A stretch of 64,000 nucleotides of DNA from CAWHPS01 sp963831235. GTDB lineage: Bacteria; Fibrobacterota; OXYB2-FULL-49-7; JAEUSG01. Of the stretch, positions 16,028 to 24,139 are shown one piece after another (position 1 is the first letter of the stretch; every line of letters starts with the position of its first letter). Below the pieces are notes generated by a model. The model was not told the DNA's origin. It worked only from the letters and a program-made list of their open reading frames with translations, and did not search any database. Made by a program: the position numbers and the translations under genes. The stretch is taken from assembly GCA_963831235.1 (NCBI GenBank), contig CAWHPS010000054.1, forward strand, positions 17,234 through 81,233, written 5' to 3'.

Positions 16028-17182
16028 ATGTCAAAACTGATTTTTGACATGCAAAGTGGAATAGCCGGAGATATGACGGTTGCAGCAGCCTTTGATTTGG
16101 GGCTTGAAGCGACTACTTTTATAAAAGAACTCAAAACCCTGCCATTAGAGTTTGATGCAACTTTCACTGAGGTTAAAAGGTCTGGAATCCGGGCAAAAAC
16201 CTTTGCAGTGCAATTTCCCCATCAGCACAGCCATCGCCATTTGACACATATTCTTGATTTAATAGGCAAAAGCAGTCTCGATGGAGAAGTTAAAAGAAAA
16301 GCCTCGGCAATTTTCATGCGTTTGGGAGAGGCCGAAGCCAAGGTGCATGGTGTGTCAGTGGATGAGGTGCATTTCCATGAGGTTGGCGCTGTTGATGCTA
16401 TTGTTGATATAACAGGGGCATCACTGGCTTTTTCAATACTTGGAATTTCGGATTTTTATGTAACCCCCTTTACATTTGGCACTGGTACAATAAAATGTGA
16501 TCACGGGACCTTCAGCATACCCGCTCCTGCAACCGCAGAATTGACATTGGGCTTTCAGTCAAGGCGGGTGTTGATTGAAAGTGAACTTACAACTCCCACA
16601 GGCGCGGCTATTGCTACAGCATTCTCCAGGCCCATTTCTGAATTAGGTGACTATGTTGCGGTTAAAACCGGTTATGGCGCCGGAACAAAAGAATTGGAAG
16701 GCTTGCCTAATGTGCTTAGGCTGACACTTTGTGAAAAAGCCGCTTCTACTTCTGAAAAGGTGGTTGAAATAGAAACAAATGTTGATGATGCCACAGGAGA
16801 AATAATAGGCCGTACAATTGATCGGCTTATGGCAAACAGCGCATTGGATGCTTTTACAATTCCGATTGGCATGAAAAAGGGGAGGCCTGGAGTATTGGTT
16901 TGTGTTCTGTGTGCACCCGGAGATAAAGATAAACTTTCCAGGATTCTGCTTAAAGAAACCGGTTCCATTGGATTGCGCTATACTGAAAAGAACAGGGTTT
17001 GCCTTCCGCGAAAAGCCGGCTCTATAAGCACACGTTACGGTGAAATTACTACAAAGGTTATTGATTTATTCGGGGAGATACGGATTACCCCAGAATATGA
17101 ATCGTGCAAAGCAGCAGCAGACAAACATAATGTGCCATTAAGGCTTATATATGAAGAGGTGGCGAAAAAGACAGGTGTTTGA
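16028..17182 (+). CDS. larC: LarC-like nickel pincer cofactor biosynthesis protein
   Basis: About 384 residues of the LarC family (pyridinium-3,5-bisthiocarboxylic acid mononucleotide nickel chelatase), the CTP-dependent nickel insertase that makes the nickel-pincer cofactor of lactate racemase and related enzymes. Visible marks are FDMQSGIAGDMTVAAAFDLG, a histidine-rich stretch HQHSHRHLTH (about residue 60-70), VDEVHFHEVGAVDAIVDITG and ESELTTPTGAAIA. A TTG start 6 bases upstream was rejected in favour of ATG with an AAAGG upstream. LarB, LarE and a LarA-type enzyme are not in the window, so the gene is orphaned here. It is followed by ribokinase after 26 bases. Confidence 0.88.
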   Translation: MSKLIFDMQSGIAGDMTVAAAFDLGLEATTFIKELKTLPLEFDATFTEVKRSGIRAKTFAVQFPHQHSHRHLTHILDLIGKSSLDGEVKRKASAIFMRLGEAEAKVHGVSVDEVHFHEVGAVDAIVDITGASLAFSILGISDFYVTPFTFGTGTIKCDHGTFSIPAPATAELTLGFQSRRVLIESELTTPTGAAIATAFSRPISELGDYVAVKTGYGAGTKELEGLPNVLRLTLCEKAASTSEKVVEIETNVDDATGEIIGRTIDRLMANSALDAFTIPIGMKKGRPGVLVCVLCAPGDKDKLSRILLKETGSIGLRYTEKNRVCLPRKAGSISTRYGEITTKVIDLFGEIRITPEYESCKAAADKHNVPLRLIYEEVAKKTGV

Positions 17183-17208
17183 TTTGAAAATTTAAAAGAG
17201 AGGTTCTT

Positions 17209-18132
17209 ATGGGTAAGATTGTAGTCCTTGGCAGTTCAAATACGGATATGATTATAAATGTTGATCGAATCCCAAGACCCGGAGAAACTCTTCTTGGCGG
17301 AAGGTTTTCAATGGCAGCAGGCGGGAAAGGGGCTAATCAGGCTGTTGCAGCTTCTCGTTCCAATGGAAAAGTAACTTTCATTGCGAGGCTTGGCCGGGAT
17401 CTTTTTGGGGATAAAGCAATCGAAGGATTTAAAAATGATGGCATCGATGTAAGCAATATTTTAAGGGATGCAAAAAGACCTTCCGGAGTAGCTCTGATAT
17501 TTGTTGGAAAAGACGGTGAAAACAGCATAGGCGTTGCCTCTGGTTCCAATGCAGGACTCTCTTGCCGTTATGTCAAGCAGTTCAAAAATGTTATCAGCAA
17601 TGCCGAGATATTGCTTATGCAGCTCGAAACACCTGTGTCAACAATAAGTGAGGCTGCATCAATTGCCGCAAAACATGGAGTGACAGTGATTCTTAATCCT
17701 GCTCCGGCCATGAAATTGGAATCCAGCCTTTTAAAGAATGTCACAATACTTACCCCTAATGAAAGCGAAGCTTCTTTTCTAACAGGTGTTCCAATTAAAA
17801 GCATCAAAGATGCAAAAAAGGCTGCTGGGAAACTGCTGTTAAAAGGCATCAGGACGGTCATATTGACACTTGGTGCACAAGGTGTTATGATTGCGGAAAA
17901 TGGACGTATGGAGCATGTTCCAGGGTTCAAGGTGAAAGCGGTAGATACTACCGCAGCGGGGGACACTTTTAATGGGGCATTTGCAACAGGGCTTTCAGAA
18001 GGCCAGCCTTTAATGCAAGCCATACGTTTTGCATGTGCGGCAGCCGCAATATCAGTTACAAGGCATGGGGCGCAGCCGTCGATTCCTAACAGGAAAGAGA
18101 TTGATGCGTTGCTAAAGCGATATTCTGAATGA
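17209..18132 (+). CDS. rbsK: Ribokinase
   Basis: 307 residues, PfkB family, which phosphorylates D-ribose at O5 with ATP. The N-terminal substrate-binding block is GSSNTDMIINVDRIPRPGET and GGRFSMAAGGKGANQAVAAS, as in classical RbsK. The C-terminal anion-hole/catalytic motif is DTTAAGDTFNGAFATGLSEG, with Asp of GDTF as catalytic base. AGAGAGG precedes the ATG. It is co-oriented with larC 26 bases upstream and probably shares its transcript. No ribose transporter is adjacent. It is convergent with the VapBC pair. Confidence 0.9.
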   Translation: MGKIVVLGSSNTDMIINVDRIPRPGETLLGGRFSMAAGGKGANQAVAASRSNGKVTFIARLGRDLFGDKAIEGFKNDGIDVSNILRDAKRPSGVALIFVGKDGENSIGVASGSNAGLSCRYVKQFKNVISNAEILLMQLETPVSTISEAASIAAKHGVTVILNPAPAMKLESSLLKNVTILTPNESEASFLTGVPIKSIKDAKKAAGKLLLKGIRTVILTLGAQGVMIAENGRMEHVPGFKVKAVDTTAAGDTFNGAFATGLSEGQPLMQAIRFACAAAAISVTRHGAQPSIPNRKEIDALLKRYSE

Positions 18133-18151
18133 TTTTAATTTGTGAAAGAAT

Positions 18152-18544
18152 TTACTGGTTGGCTAATGTCAATCCCTCAATGCCATTAAAATGTGCGTCC
18201 TGGGTATAAAGGGCAAGACCATTGCTTAAAGCACAGGCAGCAATCCATAAGTCGTTTGTTGGAATTGGGCGGGCCTTGCGTCGCAATTGTCCATAAATAA
18301 CAGAATAATATTCGGCAGTATTATAATCGTGGGTGATTAAATGTACCCGTGGCGAATCAATGAATTCTGCAAGAGATTTTTTGTTTTCTTCATTACGTTT
18401 TCCGCCTGAGAAACCGGCAAGAAGTTCTCCGACAACCGTGATATCGATTCCTATGAAATCTGAAAAACGTAAAACGCTGACAACGGATGGGGTTCCGAGT
18501 TTGAATGCCGTATATATATTGGTATCTATCAGTATTCTGTTCAC
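18152..18544 (-). CDS. vapC: VapC-type PIN-domain toxin
   Basis: About 130 residues. The PIN-domain acidic residues are visible: Asp in ILIDTNIYTAF near the N-terminus, Glu in VVGELLAGF (about residue 40), and Asp in NDLWIAACAL and YTQDAHF near the C-terminus. PIN toxins of this kind are Mg-dependent ribonucleases, often cleaving tRNA or rRNA. The GTG at 18544 overlaps the antitoxin stop as GTGA, which fits coupled translation. A TTG start 6 bases further upstream is possible. It is the second gene of a two-gene operon. Confidence 0.85.
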   Translation of the reverse strand: MNRILIDTNIYTAFKLGTPSVVSVLRFSDFIGIDITVVGELLAGFSGGKRNEENKKSLAEFIDSPRVHLITHDYNTAEYYSVIYGQLRRKARPIPTNDLWIAACALSNGLALYTQDAHFNGIEGLTLANQ

Positions 18545-18798
18545 TTCCAAAGCTCCCTGTCTATCTTTTCAAAGCCGGAGGTTGCTGTTTTGAAATGTTC
18601 AGCTTCTTTTTTGCTCCAGCTTCCTGCGAGGTGATCAATATCGTGGTGTTCCTTAAAGATTACAGGTTTGTCGAAGCCACAGACTCTTCTAAGGGTTTTA
18701 ACAAGCCATTTGTTAGCGCTAAGATGTTCATTGCGTGCTTCTTTTTTGATAAATGATGAAAGTTCATTATCAAGGCCCCGTAAAATAATCGTATTCAT
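18541..18798 (-). CDS. vapB: VapB/FitA-type antitoxin
   Basis: 85 residues. The N-terminus MNTIILRGLDNELSSFIKKE has the ribbon-helix-helix pattern (short beta-strand, then helices) of FitA/VapB antitoxins, which dimerise and bind operator DNA. The C-terminal half (HDIDHLAGSWSKKEAEHF) is the typical toxin-wrapping segment, with the D-x-x-AGxW motif. It overlaps the toxin gene by 4 bases. The upstream 40 bases contain GATATCATATATAGATATC, a near-palindrome that may be the autoregulatory operator. GGAGGTAAC precedes the ATG. Confidence 0.82.
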   Translation of the reverse strand: MNTIILRGLDNELSSFIKKEARNEHLSANKWLVKTLRRVCGFDKPVIFKEHHDIDHLAGSWSKKEAEHFKTATSGFEKIDRELWK

Positions 18799-18878
18799 GT
18801 TACCTCCTATTTGATATCATATATAGATATCAATAAGATAGCTAAATATGGAATGTCTGTCAATAGTTGTAAATACTA

Positions 18879-19913
18879 TTACCTTCTTCTCCCGCCCTGT
18901 CCTATGCCGATATACCTTCCGATAGATTCAATTCGTCTTGTCAGACAGTTGCTGCATTCATCGGCGGTTTCATTAATACAAGCCTTGTTGGGATAAAGTT
19001 CATATAGCATCCTGTAAACTGGTGGGGTAAGATTAGGCATGACAATATTGGCGCCGCGAGTCAAGCCTTTTTCCCTGCCGCTTTGCCTGTTTATTGTTGC
19101 AAGCGCAGTGGTGCTGGGAATATTCGCATCAGGCCTTAAAAGCCTTGTCAGTGCGATTACTTTGTAAACCATCTCTTCTGTATTCGGAACCTGGTCTTTT
19201 ATCAGGGGCTTTGCTTTTTTATCTTTTCCAAGTGGGGTTGCGGGGTGGGGGATATAGGGGCCTACGCCTATCATGTCAAGGTCCATATTTTCGAAAAGCA
19301 TTATGTCTTTTGCCAGGCTTTCATAGCTTTGTCCTGGAATGCCTATCATGACACCGCTCCCTGCTTCAAAACCAATTTTCTGAAGCATCTTAAGCATCTT
19401 TAAACGATCCATTTCAGGTTTGCCAGGTATTGGCGGATGTATCCTGCGATAAAGCTTTTTGTCTGAGGTCTCAAACCTTAGGAGATATCGGTCAGCTCCA
19501 GCTTGTCGCCACAATTTTAAATCACTTGTGCTCCGTTCACCCAAACTTAATGTAACGGCCAGCCCTGTTTCGATCTTTATGGCCCTTATGATATCCGCAA
19601 CCCATTCTGCTTTAAGACCTATGTCTTCACCTGCCTGCAGCACCACTGTCCCATATTTGAGCGCCTTGGCCTTTTTTGCGCATTCCAGAATTTCTGTCTT
19701 TGTCATTCGATAGCGTTTCAGCTTCTTATTGTGCCTACTTATACCGCAATAACCACATGATCTCCTGCAGAAATTGGATATTTCAATTAATCCGCGAAGA
19801 TGAATCGCATCTCCGACATTCTCTTGTCTTGTTTTATCAGCTTTATGATAAAGGCTTTCAAGGCGGGCTGGATTATTTTCTTTGAGCCACTTAAGGATTG
19901 TAAGTTTATCCAT
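18879..19913 (-). CDS. hydE: [FeFe]-hydrogenase maturase HydE (radical SAM)
   Basis: 344 residues. The radical-SAM cluster motif is CRRSCGYCGI (CxxxCxxC, about residues 48-56). Further family marks are RYRMTKTEILECAKKA, VLQAGEDIG, LRFETSDKKLYRRIHPP and GSGVMIGIPGQ. HydE works after HydG in assembling the 2Fe subcluster of the H-cluster. It is the last gene of the hydrogenase operon and overlaps hydF by 8 bases. The C-terminus (ADECSNCLTRRIESIGR) retains Cys residues. Confidence 0.92.
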   Translation of the reverse strand: MDKLTILKWLKENNPARLESLYHKADKTRQENVGDAIHLRGLIEISNFCRRSCGYCGISRHNKKLKRYRMTKTEILECAKKAKALKYGTVVLQAGEDIGLKAEWVADIIRAIKIETGLAVTLSLGERSTSDLKLWRQAGADRYLLRFETSDKKLYRRIHPPIPGKPEMDRLKMLKMLQKIGFEAGSGVMIGIPGQSYESLAKDIMLFENMDLDMIGVGPYIPHPATPLGKDKKAKPLIKDQVPNTEEMVYKVIALTRLLRPDANIPSTTALATINRQSGREKGLTRGANIVMPNLTPPVYRMLYELYPNKACINETADECSNCLTRRIESIGRYIGIGQGGRRR

Positions 19914-21129
19914 GCTTTGATTTTTTATAAGTACTTAAAACTTCCGGAAATGGTGAGAGCGCACGTTCAAGCAACCCAAGGGAAAAGGCGATGGCAAGCC
20001 CATAATTGGTTACAGGGATCCCTGCGTTGCGGCAATGCATCAAACGGCTTAACACCTCGCGCCTGTTCTGCATACATGAGCCGCAAAGTATCACAAGTTT
20101 GTAATCGGTCAGGTTTGAAGGAAAATCATGTCCCTGGTAGGTTGTAAACTTTAATTTGCATTTACAGTATGTTTCAAGCCACTTTGGAATCTTAACCCTG
20201 CCGATATCATCACCTATAGGATGATGTGTACAGGCTTCGGCAATAAGAACCCTCTCTCCATCATGCAGATTGTCAATTGCAACAGCGCCAACGACTTGCG
20301 TCATAAGATCCCCTTTCTGCCGAGAAAGGAGAACAGAAAAGCCTGTCATGGGAATACTTTCAGGCACTATTGCGGCAACCTGTTTAAAGGCCTGGGAATC
20401 GGTTACAACCAGTTTGGGAGGTGTTTTGAGTTCTGAAAGCGCTTTTGCAAGACCATTTTCCTTTACCACAATAGCGCATGCGTCATTGTCAAGAAGGTCC
20501 CTTATTGCCTGCATCTGCGGCAGAATGATGCGTCCCTTGGGCGCTTCCTTGTCTATTGGGATCACAAGTATTGCGGTATTCTGTGGTCCCACGAGGTCTG
20601 CAAGCAGGGATTGGGATGAAAGATAATCCTCAGGAGCGCTTTTAACTATTGTTTCTCGTAATGTATCCATGCCTTCCCCTGTTTTTGCGGACACAGAAAG
20701 GACGCTTCGGCCAGACAATGAATCCAAAAGAGATTTATCCGGTCTTGAGATATCGACTTTATTGAATATTATTATAAAAGGAATGTTACGGGATTCAAGT
20801 TCGAATATTACATGTTCTTCGTATTGAGTAAGAATATCAGTTGCAACAACAAGCCCGAGGTCTGTGCGCTCAAAGCAGCGTATTGTTTTTTCAACCCGCT
20901 TTTTTCCAAGCACACTATCATCATCAAGACCTGCCGTGTCTATGAATAGAACCGGCCCGAGCGGCAAAAGCTCCATTGGTTTTTCAACCGGGTCCGTGGT
21001 CGTGCCCGCTATTTCAGAAACAATGGACACATCCTGCCTTGTGAGGGCATTAAGCAGGCTCGATTTTCCAGCGTTTCTTCTGCCGTAAATTCCAATGTGA
21101 AGGCGCATACCCTTATTTGTAGTCTGCAT
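19906..21129 (-). CDS. hydF: [FeFe]-hydrogenase maturation GTPase HydF
   Basis: About 407 residues. The N-terminal G domain has the P-loop GRRNAGKSSLLNALTRQDVS (about residues 15-35), switch motif IAGTTTDPVEK, FIDTAGLDDD and NKVD. The C-terminal FeS-binding part carries EACTHHPIGDDIGRVKIPKW and CGSCMQNRREVLSR, matching the conserved HydF cysteine/histidine ligands. HydF is the scaffold on which the 2Fe subcluster is built before transfer to HydA. A TTG start at 21159 overlaps hydG, but the ATG at 21129 with GGGAG upstream is preferred. It lies between hydG and hydE. Confidence 0.92.
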   Translation of the reverse strand: MQTTNKGMRLHIGIYGRRNAGKSSLLNALTRQDVSIVSEIAGTTTDPVEKPMELLPLGPVLFIDTAGLDDDSVLGKKRVEKTIRCFERTDLGLVVATDILTQYEEHVIFELESRNIPFIIIFNKVDISRPDKSLLDSLSGRSVLSVSAKTGEGMDTLRETIVKSAPEDYLSSQSLLADLVGPQNTAILVIPIDKEAPKGRIILPQMQAIRDLLDNDACAIVVKENGLAKALSELKTPPKLVVTDSQAFKQVAAIVPESIPMTGFSVLLSRQKGDLMTQVVGAVAIDNLHDGERVLIAEACTHHPIGDDIGRVKIPKWLETYCKCKLKFTTYQGHDFPSNLTDYKLVILCGSCMQNRREVLSRLMHCRNAGIPVTNYGLAIAFSLGLLERALSPFPEVLSTYKKSKHG

Positions 21130-21152
21130 ATCCCATGATCTCCCAAAAGTGG

Positions 21153-22541
21153 TTAGCAATAACAGTCACGTTTTCCAGCCCTTATTTGATTCAGAAGGCC
21201 CAGGGTCGTCTCTTTTTCCAATGGCCCCATATTGTTTACAGTCTTGTCAAGGAATGCGTTACCTTCTTTTCGTGTCTCAGGTGAAGCATAATCTTCAAGG
21301 TATTCCGCAAAAGTGGCACAGGCATTCGGTTCGCAAAAAGACTTGATGTCGCCAGGTTTGGCCAGGTCCATGAAATCCCCGCCAGTGCGTCCAAGTCTGT
21401 AGCATGCGGTACAGAAGCTTGGGATGTATCCGAGAGAGGCAACATCACGTATAACCTCGTCAAGTGGTCTGTGATCGCCAAGCGAGAACTGGCCGCCCGC
21501 AGGTATGGCCGCATCCTTATCAGCATATCCTCCAGGATCCGTACGGCTGCCAGCGGATATCTGGGATACGCCAAGGGCGAAAGTCTGCCGTCTTACATCA
21601 GGCGTTTCCCGTGTTGACATTATGATACCTGTGTATGGTACTGCGCAGCGCAGGATTGCGACAATCTTCATGAAGTCGCTGTCTGAAACAAGGTAGGGGC
21701 AATTTTCAGCATAAGGTGACCCTTCAGCAGGTTCCAACCTTGGAACACTTATGGTATGAGGTCCGACACCGAATTTATTTTCAAGGTACTTCGCATGTTG
21801 AAGGAGCGCCAGGATTTCAAAACGCCAGTCGTATAGCCCAAAAAGGACCCCTGTACCAAGATCGCTGATTCCAGCCTCCATTGCGCGATCTGGTGCGCTT
21901 ATACGCCAGTTATAATCAGCCTTTTTCCCTTTGAGGTGAACGGCTTTATATGTTTCAGGGTGATAGGTTTCCTGAAAGAGCTGGTAAGTGCCGATTTTTG
22001 TCTCTTTCAAGGCTTTGAATTCATCAAGTGTGAGCGGCGCTATATTTGCATTTATCCTGCGTATCGAGCCATTGCCGCATTTGACATTATAAATTGTGGC
22101 AATGGCTTTTAATATATAGTCCAAACCCTCTTTCGGGTATGATTCACCTGCCACAAGAAGAATCCGCTTATGCCCCTGTTTAACAAGGAATTCTGTTTCA
22201 TGTGCGATTTCCTCTTGAGATAGATATCGCCGTTTAATTTGCCTGTTGTCTGCCCTGAAAGCGCAGTAGAGGCATTCATTTCCGCAAAGGTTGGAAATAT
22301 AAAGCGGCGCAAAAATTACAAGCCGCCTGCCGTAAATAGTTTGTTTTATCCTGCGTGCTGTCTCAAATAGTTCTTCTGTGAGTCCGGGATCCTTTATTCC
22401 AATCAGAACAGAGGTTTCCTCCTCATTCAGACCGCATAAAGATAACGACTTTGAAAGTATCTCCCTGACGTATTTTTTGTCTGTGGCACTGTGTTTCGCA
22501 AGAATGTTTAAAATAGCATGGCTGCTTATGATTGAACTCAT
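21153..22541 (-). CDS. hydG: [FeFe]-hydrogenase maturase HydG (tyrosine lyase)
   Basis: 462 residues. It has the radical-SAM motif CGNECLYCAF (about residues 88-97) and the C-terminal auxiliary-cluster motif CTACYRLGRTGGDFMDLAK followed by CEPNAC (about residues 375-405), both diagnostic of HydG rather than ThiH. It cleaves tyrosine to give CO and CN ligands. Other marks are LLVAGESYPKEGLDYI and YHPETYKAVHLKGKK. The start overlaps the REC-kinase stop as ATGA, so translation is coupled. It is followed by hydF. Confidence 0.94.
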   Translation of the reverse strand: MSSIISSHAILNILAKHSATDKKYVREILSKSLSLCGLNEEETSVLIGIKDPGLTEELFETARRIKQTIYGRRLVIFAPLYISNLCGNECLYCAFRADNRQIKRRYLSQEEIAHETEFLVKQGHKRILLVAGESYPKEGLDYILKAIATIYNVKCGNGSIRRINANIAPLTLDEFKALKETKIGTYQLFQETYHPETYKAVHLKGKKADYNWRISAPDRAMEAGISDLGTGVLFGLYDWRFEILALLQHAKYLENKFGVGPHTISVPRLEPAEGSPYAENCPYLVSDSDFMKIVAILRCAVPYTGIIMSTRETPDVRRQTFALGVSQISAGSRTDPGGYADKDAAIPAGGQFSLGDHRPLDEVIRDVASLGYIPSFCTACYRLGRTGGDFMDLAKPGDIKSFCEPNACATFAEYLEDYASPETRKEGNAFLDKTVNNMGPLEKETTLGLLNQIRAGKRDCYC

Positions 22542-23719
22542 TGCTTGCGTCCTTTTAGGTTTATCGTGAATAGTGTTCCCTTGTTATTTTCACTCTTTAA
22601 ATTTATTTCACCATCATAAAGCATCACTACTTTTTTGACAATTGAAAGTCCAAGCCCGCTTCCGGATATGTTTACTGTCTTATCATTCTTGATGCGCGAG
22701 AATTCCCTGAATAATTGTGCCTGCTCTTCAGAGGTTATGCCGATTCCGGTGTCTGAAACTTCAATCATTGCGCCTGCCTGATCCACGCTCAGTTTTATTT
22801 CAACTTTACCGTCAGGTTTATTGTATTTGATGGCGTTTGAAACGAGATTTTTTAAAATAAGTTCCATATCATCCGGATCAGCATTGAAAATAATCGGCTT
22901 ATCGGGTAGAATACGTATATTGATGCCTGCTGTTTCAGCATCTTCTTTCAGCAAATCAACAACCTGCATTGCTATTTGATATAAATCAATTGGTGAAATT
23001 GATGGCTTGCGATCCCCTGATTCAATGGCTGTTAAATCAAGGAGATCGAGAACGAGTTTACGCATCCCCTTAAGCCTTATCATGACTCGTTCAACAATAT
23101 CAGAGTAATCTTCCAGCTTGCTTCCCATCTGTTTGTTTTGTATTAAATCAAGATAGGTTTCAATGGCATTAAGCGGCGCTTTAAGCTCATGTGCAAGGAC
23201 CGTAATAAATTCGAACCTGATCCGCTTTCTTTCTTCGGACAGCTTACGGGCCTTCTGGGTCACGATTACTTCCCTTGCAGCTTTGTCCAATGAATATTGA
23301 AGCTCATCAGGCTTAAAGGGTTTGGGCAGAAAGTCATAGGCACCGAGTTTAATGGTGTTTATGATACTTTCCAGTGTGGAGTATGCGGCAATCATAATCG
23401 TGCATACCGGATTCCCGTTGATTGAAATATCCTTCAAAAGTTCCGCCCCGCTTTTGCCTGGAAGCTTGTTGTCAAGAATAAGGATATCGGGCTTCGTGAT
23501 CTTCATTATATTCTCCGCTTCTTCAGCGGAGTTAAAACAATGGACATCAAAATAAATCCGCTCGTTTATATCGCTGAGGGTCAGGACATGGTTTTCCAAT
23601 GCCAGTTTTACACCCAGGCGCATCTCTGCTTCATCATCAACTACATAAACCTTGAGTCTGTTTTCAGGAATATCCATAATTAAATTATTTTTGGTGTTCT
23701 TTTCTCGGAATTGTTGCAA
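22538..23719 (-). CDS. Receiver domain-histidine kinase fusion
   Basis: Up to 393 residues. The N-terminal receiver domain has the acidic pair VVDDEAEMRL, phospho-acceptor Asp in DILILDNKLPGKSG and Lys in FLPKPFKP. The HisKA domain has H in FEFITVLAHELKAPLNAIE (about residue 180), and the HATPase_c domain carries NLVSNAIKYNKPDGKVE, DTGIGI and GSGLGLSIVKKV. There is no transmembrane segment, so it is soluble. The TTG start at 23719 overlaps the upstream truncated ferredoxin-like gene; an ATG at 23677 sits two bases after that gene's stop and is a strong alternative. Its place between hydA and hydG suggests redox or hydrogen signalling; the cognate output regulator is not in the window. Confidence 0.88.
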   Translation of the reverse strand: MQQFREKNTKNNLIMDIPENRLKVYVVDDEAEMRLGVKLALENHVLTLSDINERIYFDVHCFNSAEEAENIMKITKPDILILDNKLPGKSGAELLKDISINGNPVCTIMIAAYSTLESIINTIKLGAYDFLPKPFKPDELQYSLDKAAREVIVTQKARKLSEERKRIRFEFITVLAHELKAPLNAIETYLDLIQNKQMGSKLEDYSDIVERVMIRLKGMRKLVLDLLDLTAIESGDRKPSISPIDLYQIAMQVVDLLKEDAETAGINIRILPDKPIIFNADPDDMELILKNLVSNAIKYNKPDGKVEIKLSVDQAGAMIEVSDTGIGITSEEQAQLFREFSRIKNDKTVNISGSGLGLSIVKKVVMLYDGEINLKSENNKGTLFTINLKGRKQ

Positions 23720-24126
23720 TTAAGGTCGTGCCGGTCTTTCGCTGATAGGAGTTTACGGTATGCAAGGCTCACAAGGTCGGCGCCGAAAGCGGCTTCCATA
23801 ACGATCTTAAACCCGAGTCCCTTTGGTGCCCCGACAACAGCCTTATGGTCGTACTCCCCGAATTCGGCCGGAAAGCTTGGAGCAAGAATGGCAGCAGGTG
23901 TGCCGCCTGATAAAAGAATATCTTTTACATCTGCGATGCTGCTTAAGGCTTCCTTTGCATTCTGACAGCACACCCGGAAACAGTTACCGCAGGCAATACA
24001 TCTTTCAGCAACAACATCAGCCTGGCCCTGGTAAATACGGATTGCTTTTGCCGGACATTCTCTGACGCAGGTATAGCATACCTCGCATTTGTCTTTGACA
24101 GATTTAACAAGAGGCGCAGGGAGCAT
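23680..24126 (-). CDS. Truncated [FeFe]-hydrogenase-like 4Fe-4S protein
   Basis: About 148 residues. An N-terminal 2[4Fe-4S] ferredoxin domain has CEVCYTCVRECP and CIACGNCFRVC. It is followed by AILAPSFPAEFGEYDHKAVV, then GLGFKIVMEAAFGADLVSLA and YRKLL. The second part is the beginning of the catalytic region of sensory-type [FeFe] hydrogenases, but the H-cluster motifs (TSCSP, PC.AKK, GGC) never come. The tail after residue 130 looks random. The full protein would be three to four times longer. AGGGG precedes the ATG. It sits 13 bases after hydA and directly before the REC-kinase, as expected for a sensory hydrogenase operon. It may be a remnant or may serve as a ferredoxin-like adapter. Confidence 0.75.
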   Translation of the reverse strand: MLPAPLVKSVKDKCEVCYTCVRECPAKAIRIYQGQADVVAERCIACGNCFRVCCQNAKEALSSIADVKDILLSGGTPAAILAPSFPAEFGEYDHKAVVGAPKGLGFKIVMEAAFGADLVSLAYRKLLSAKDRHDLNCNNSEKRTPKII

Positions 24127-24139
24127 GAAAATGCCCCTT

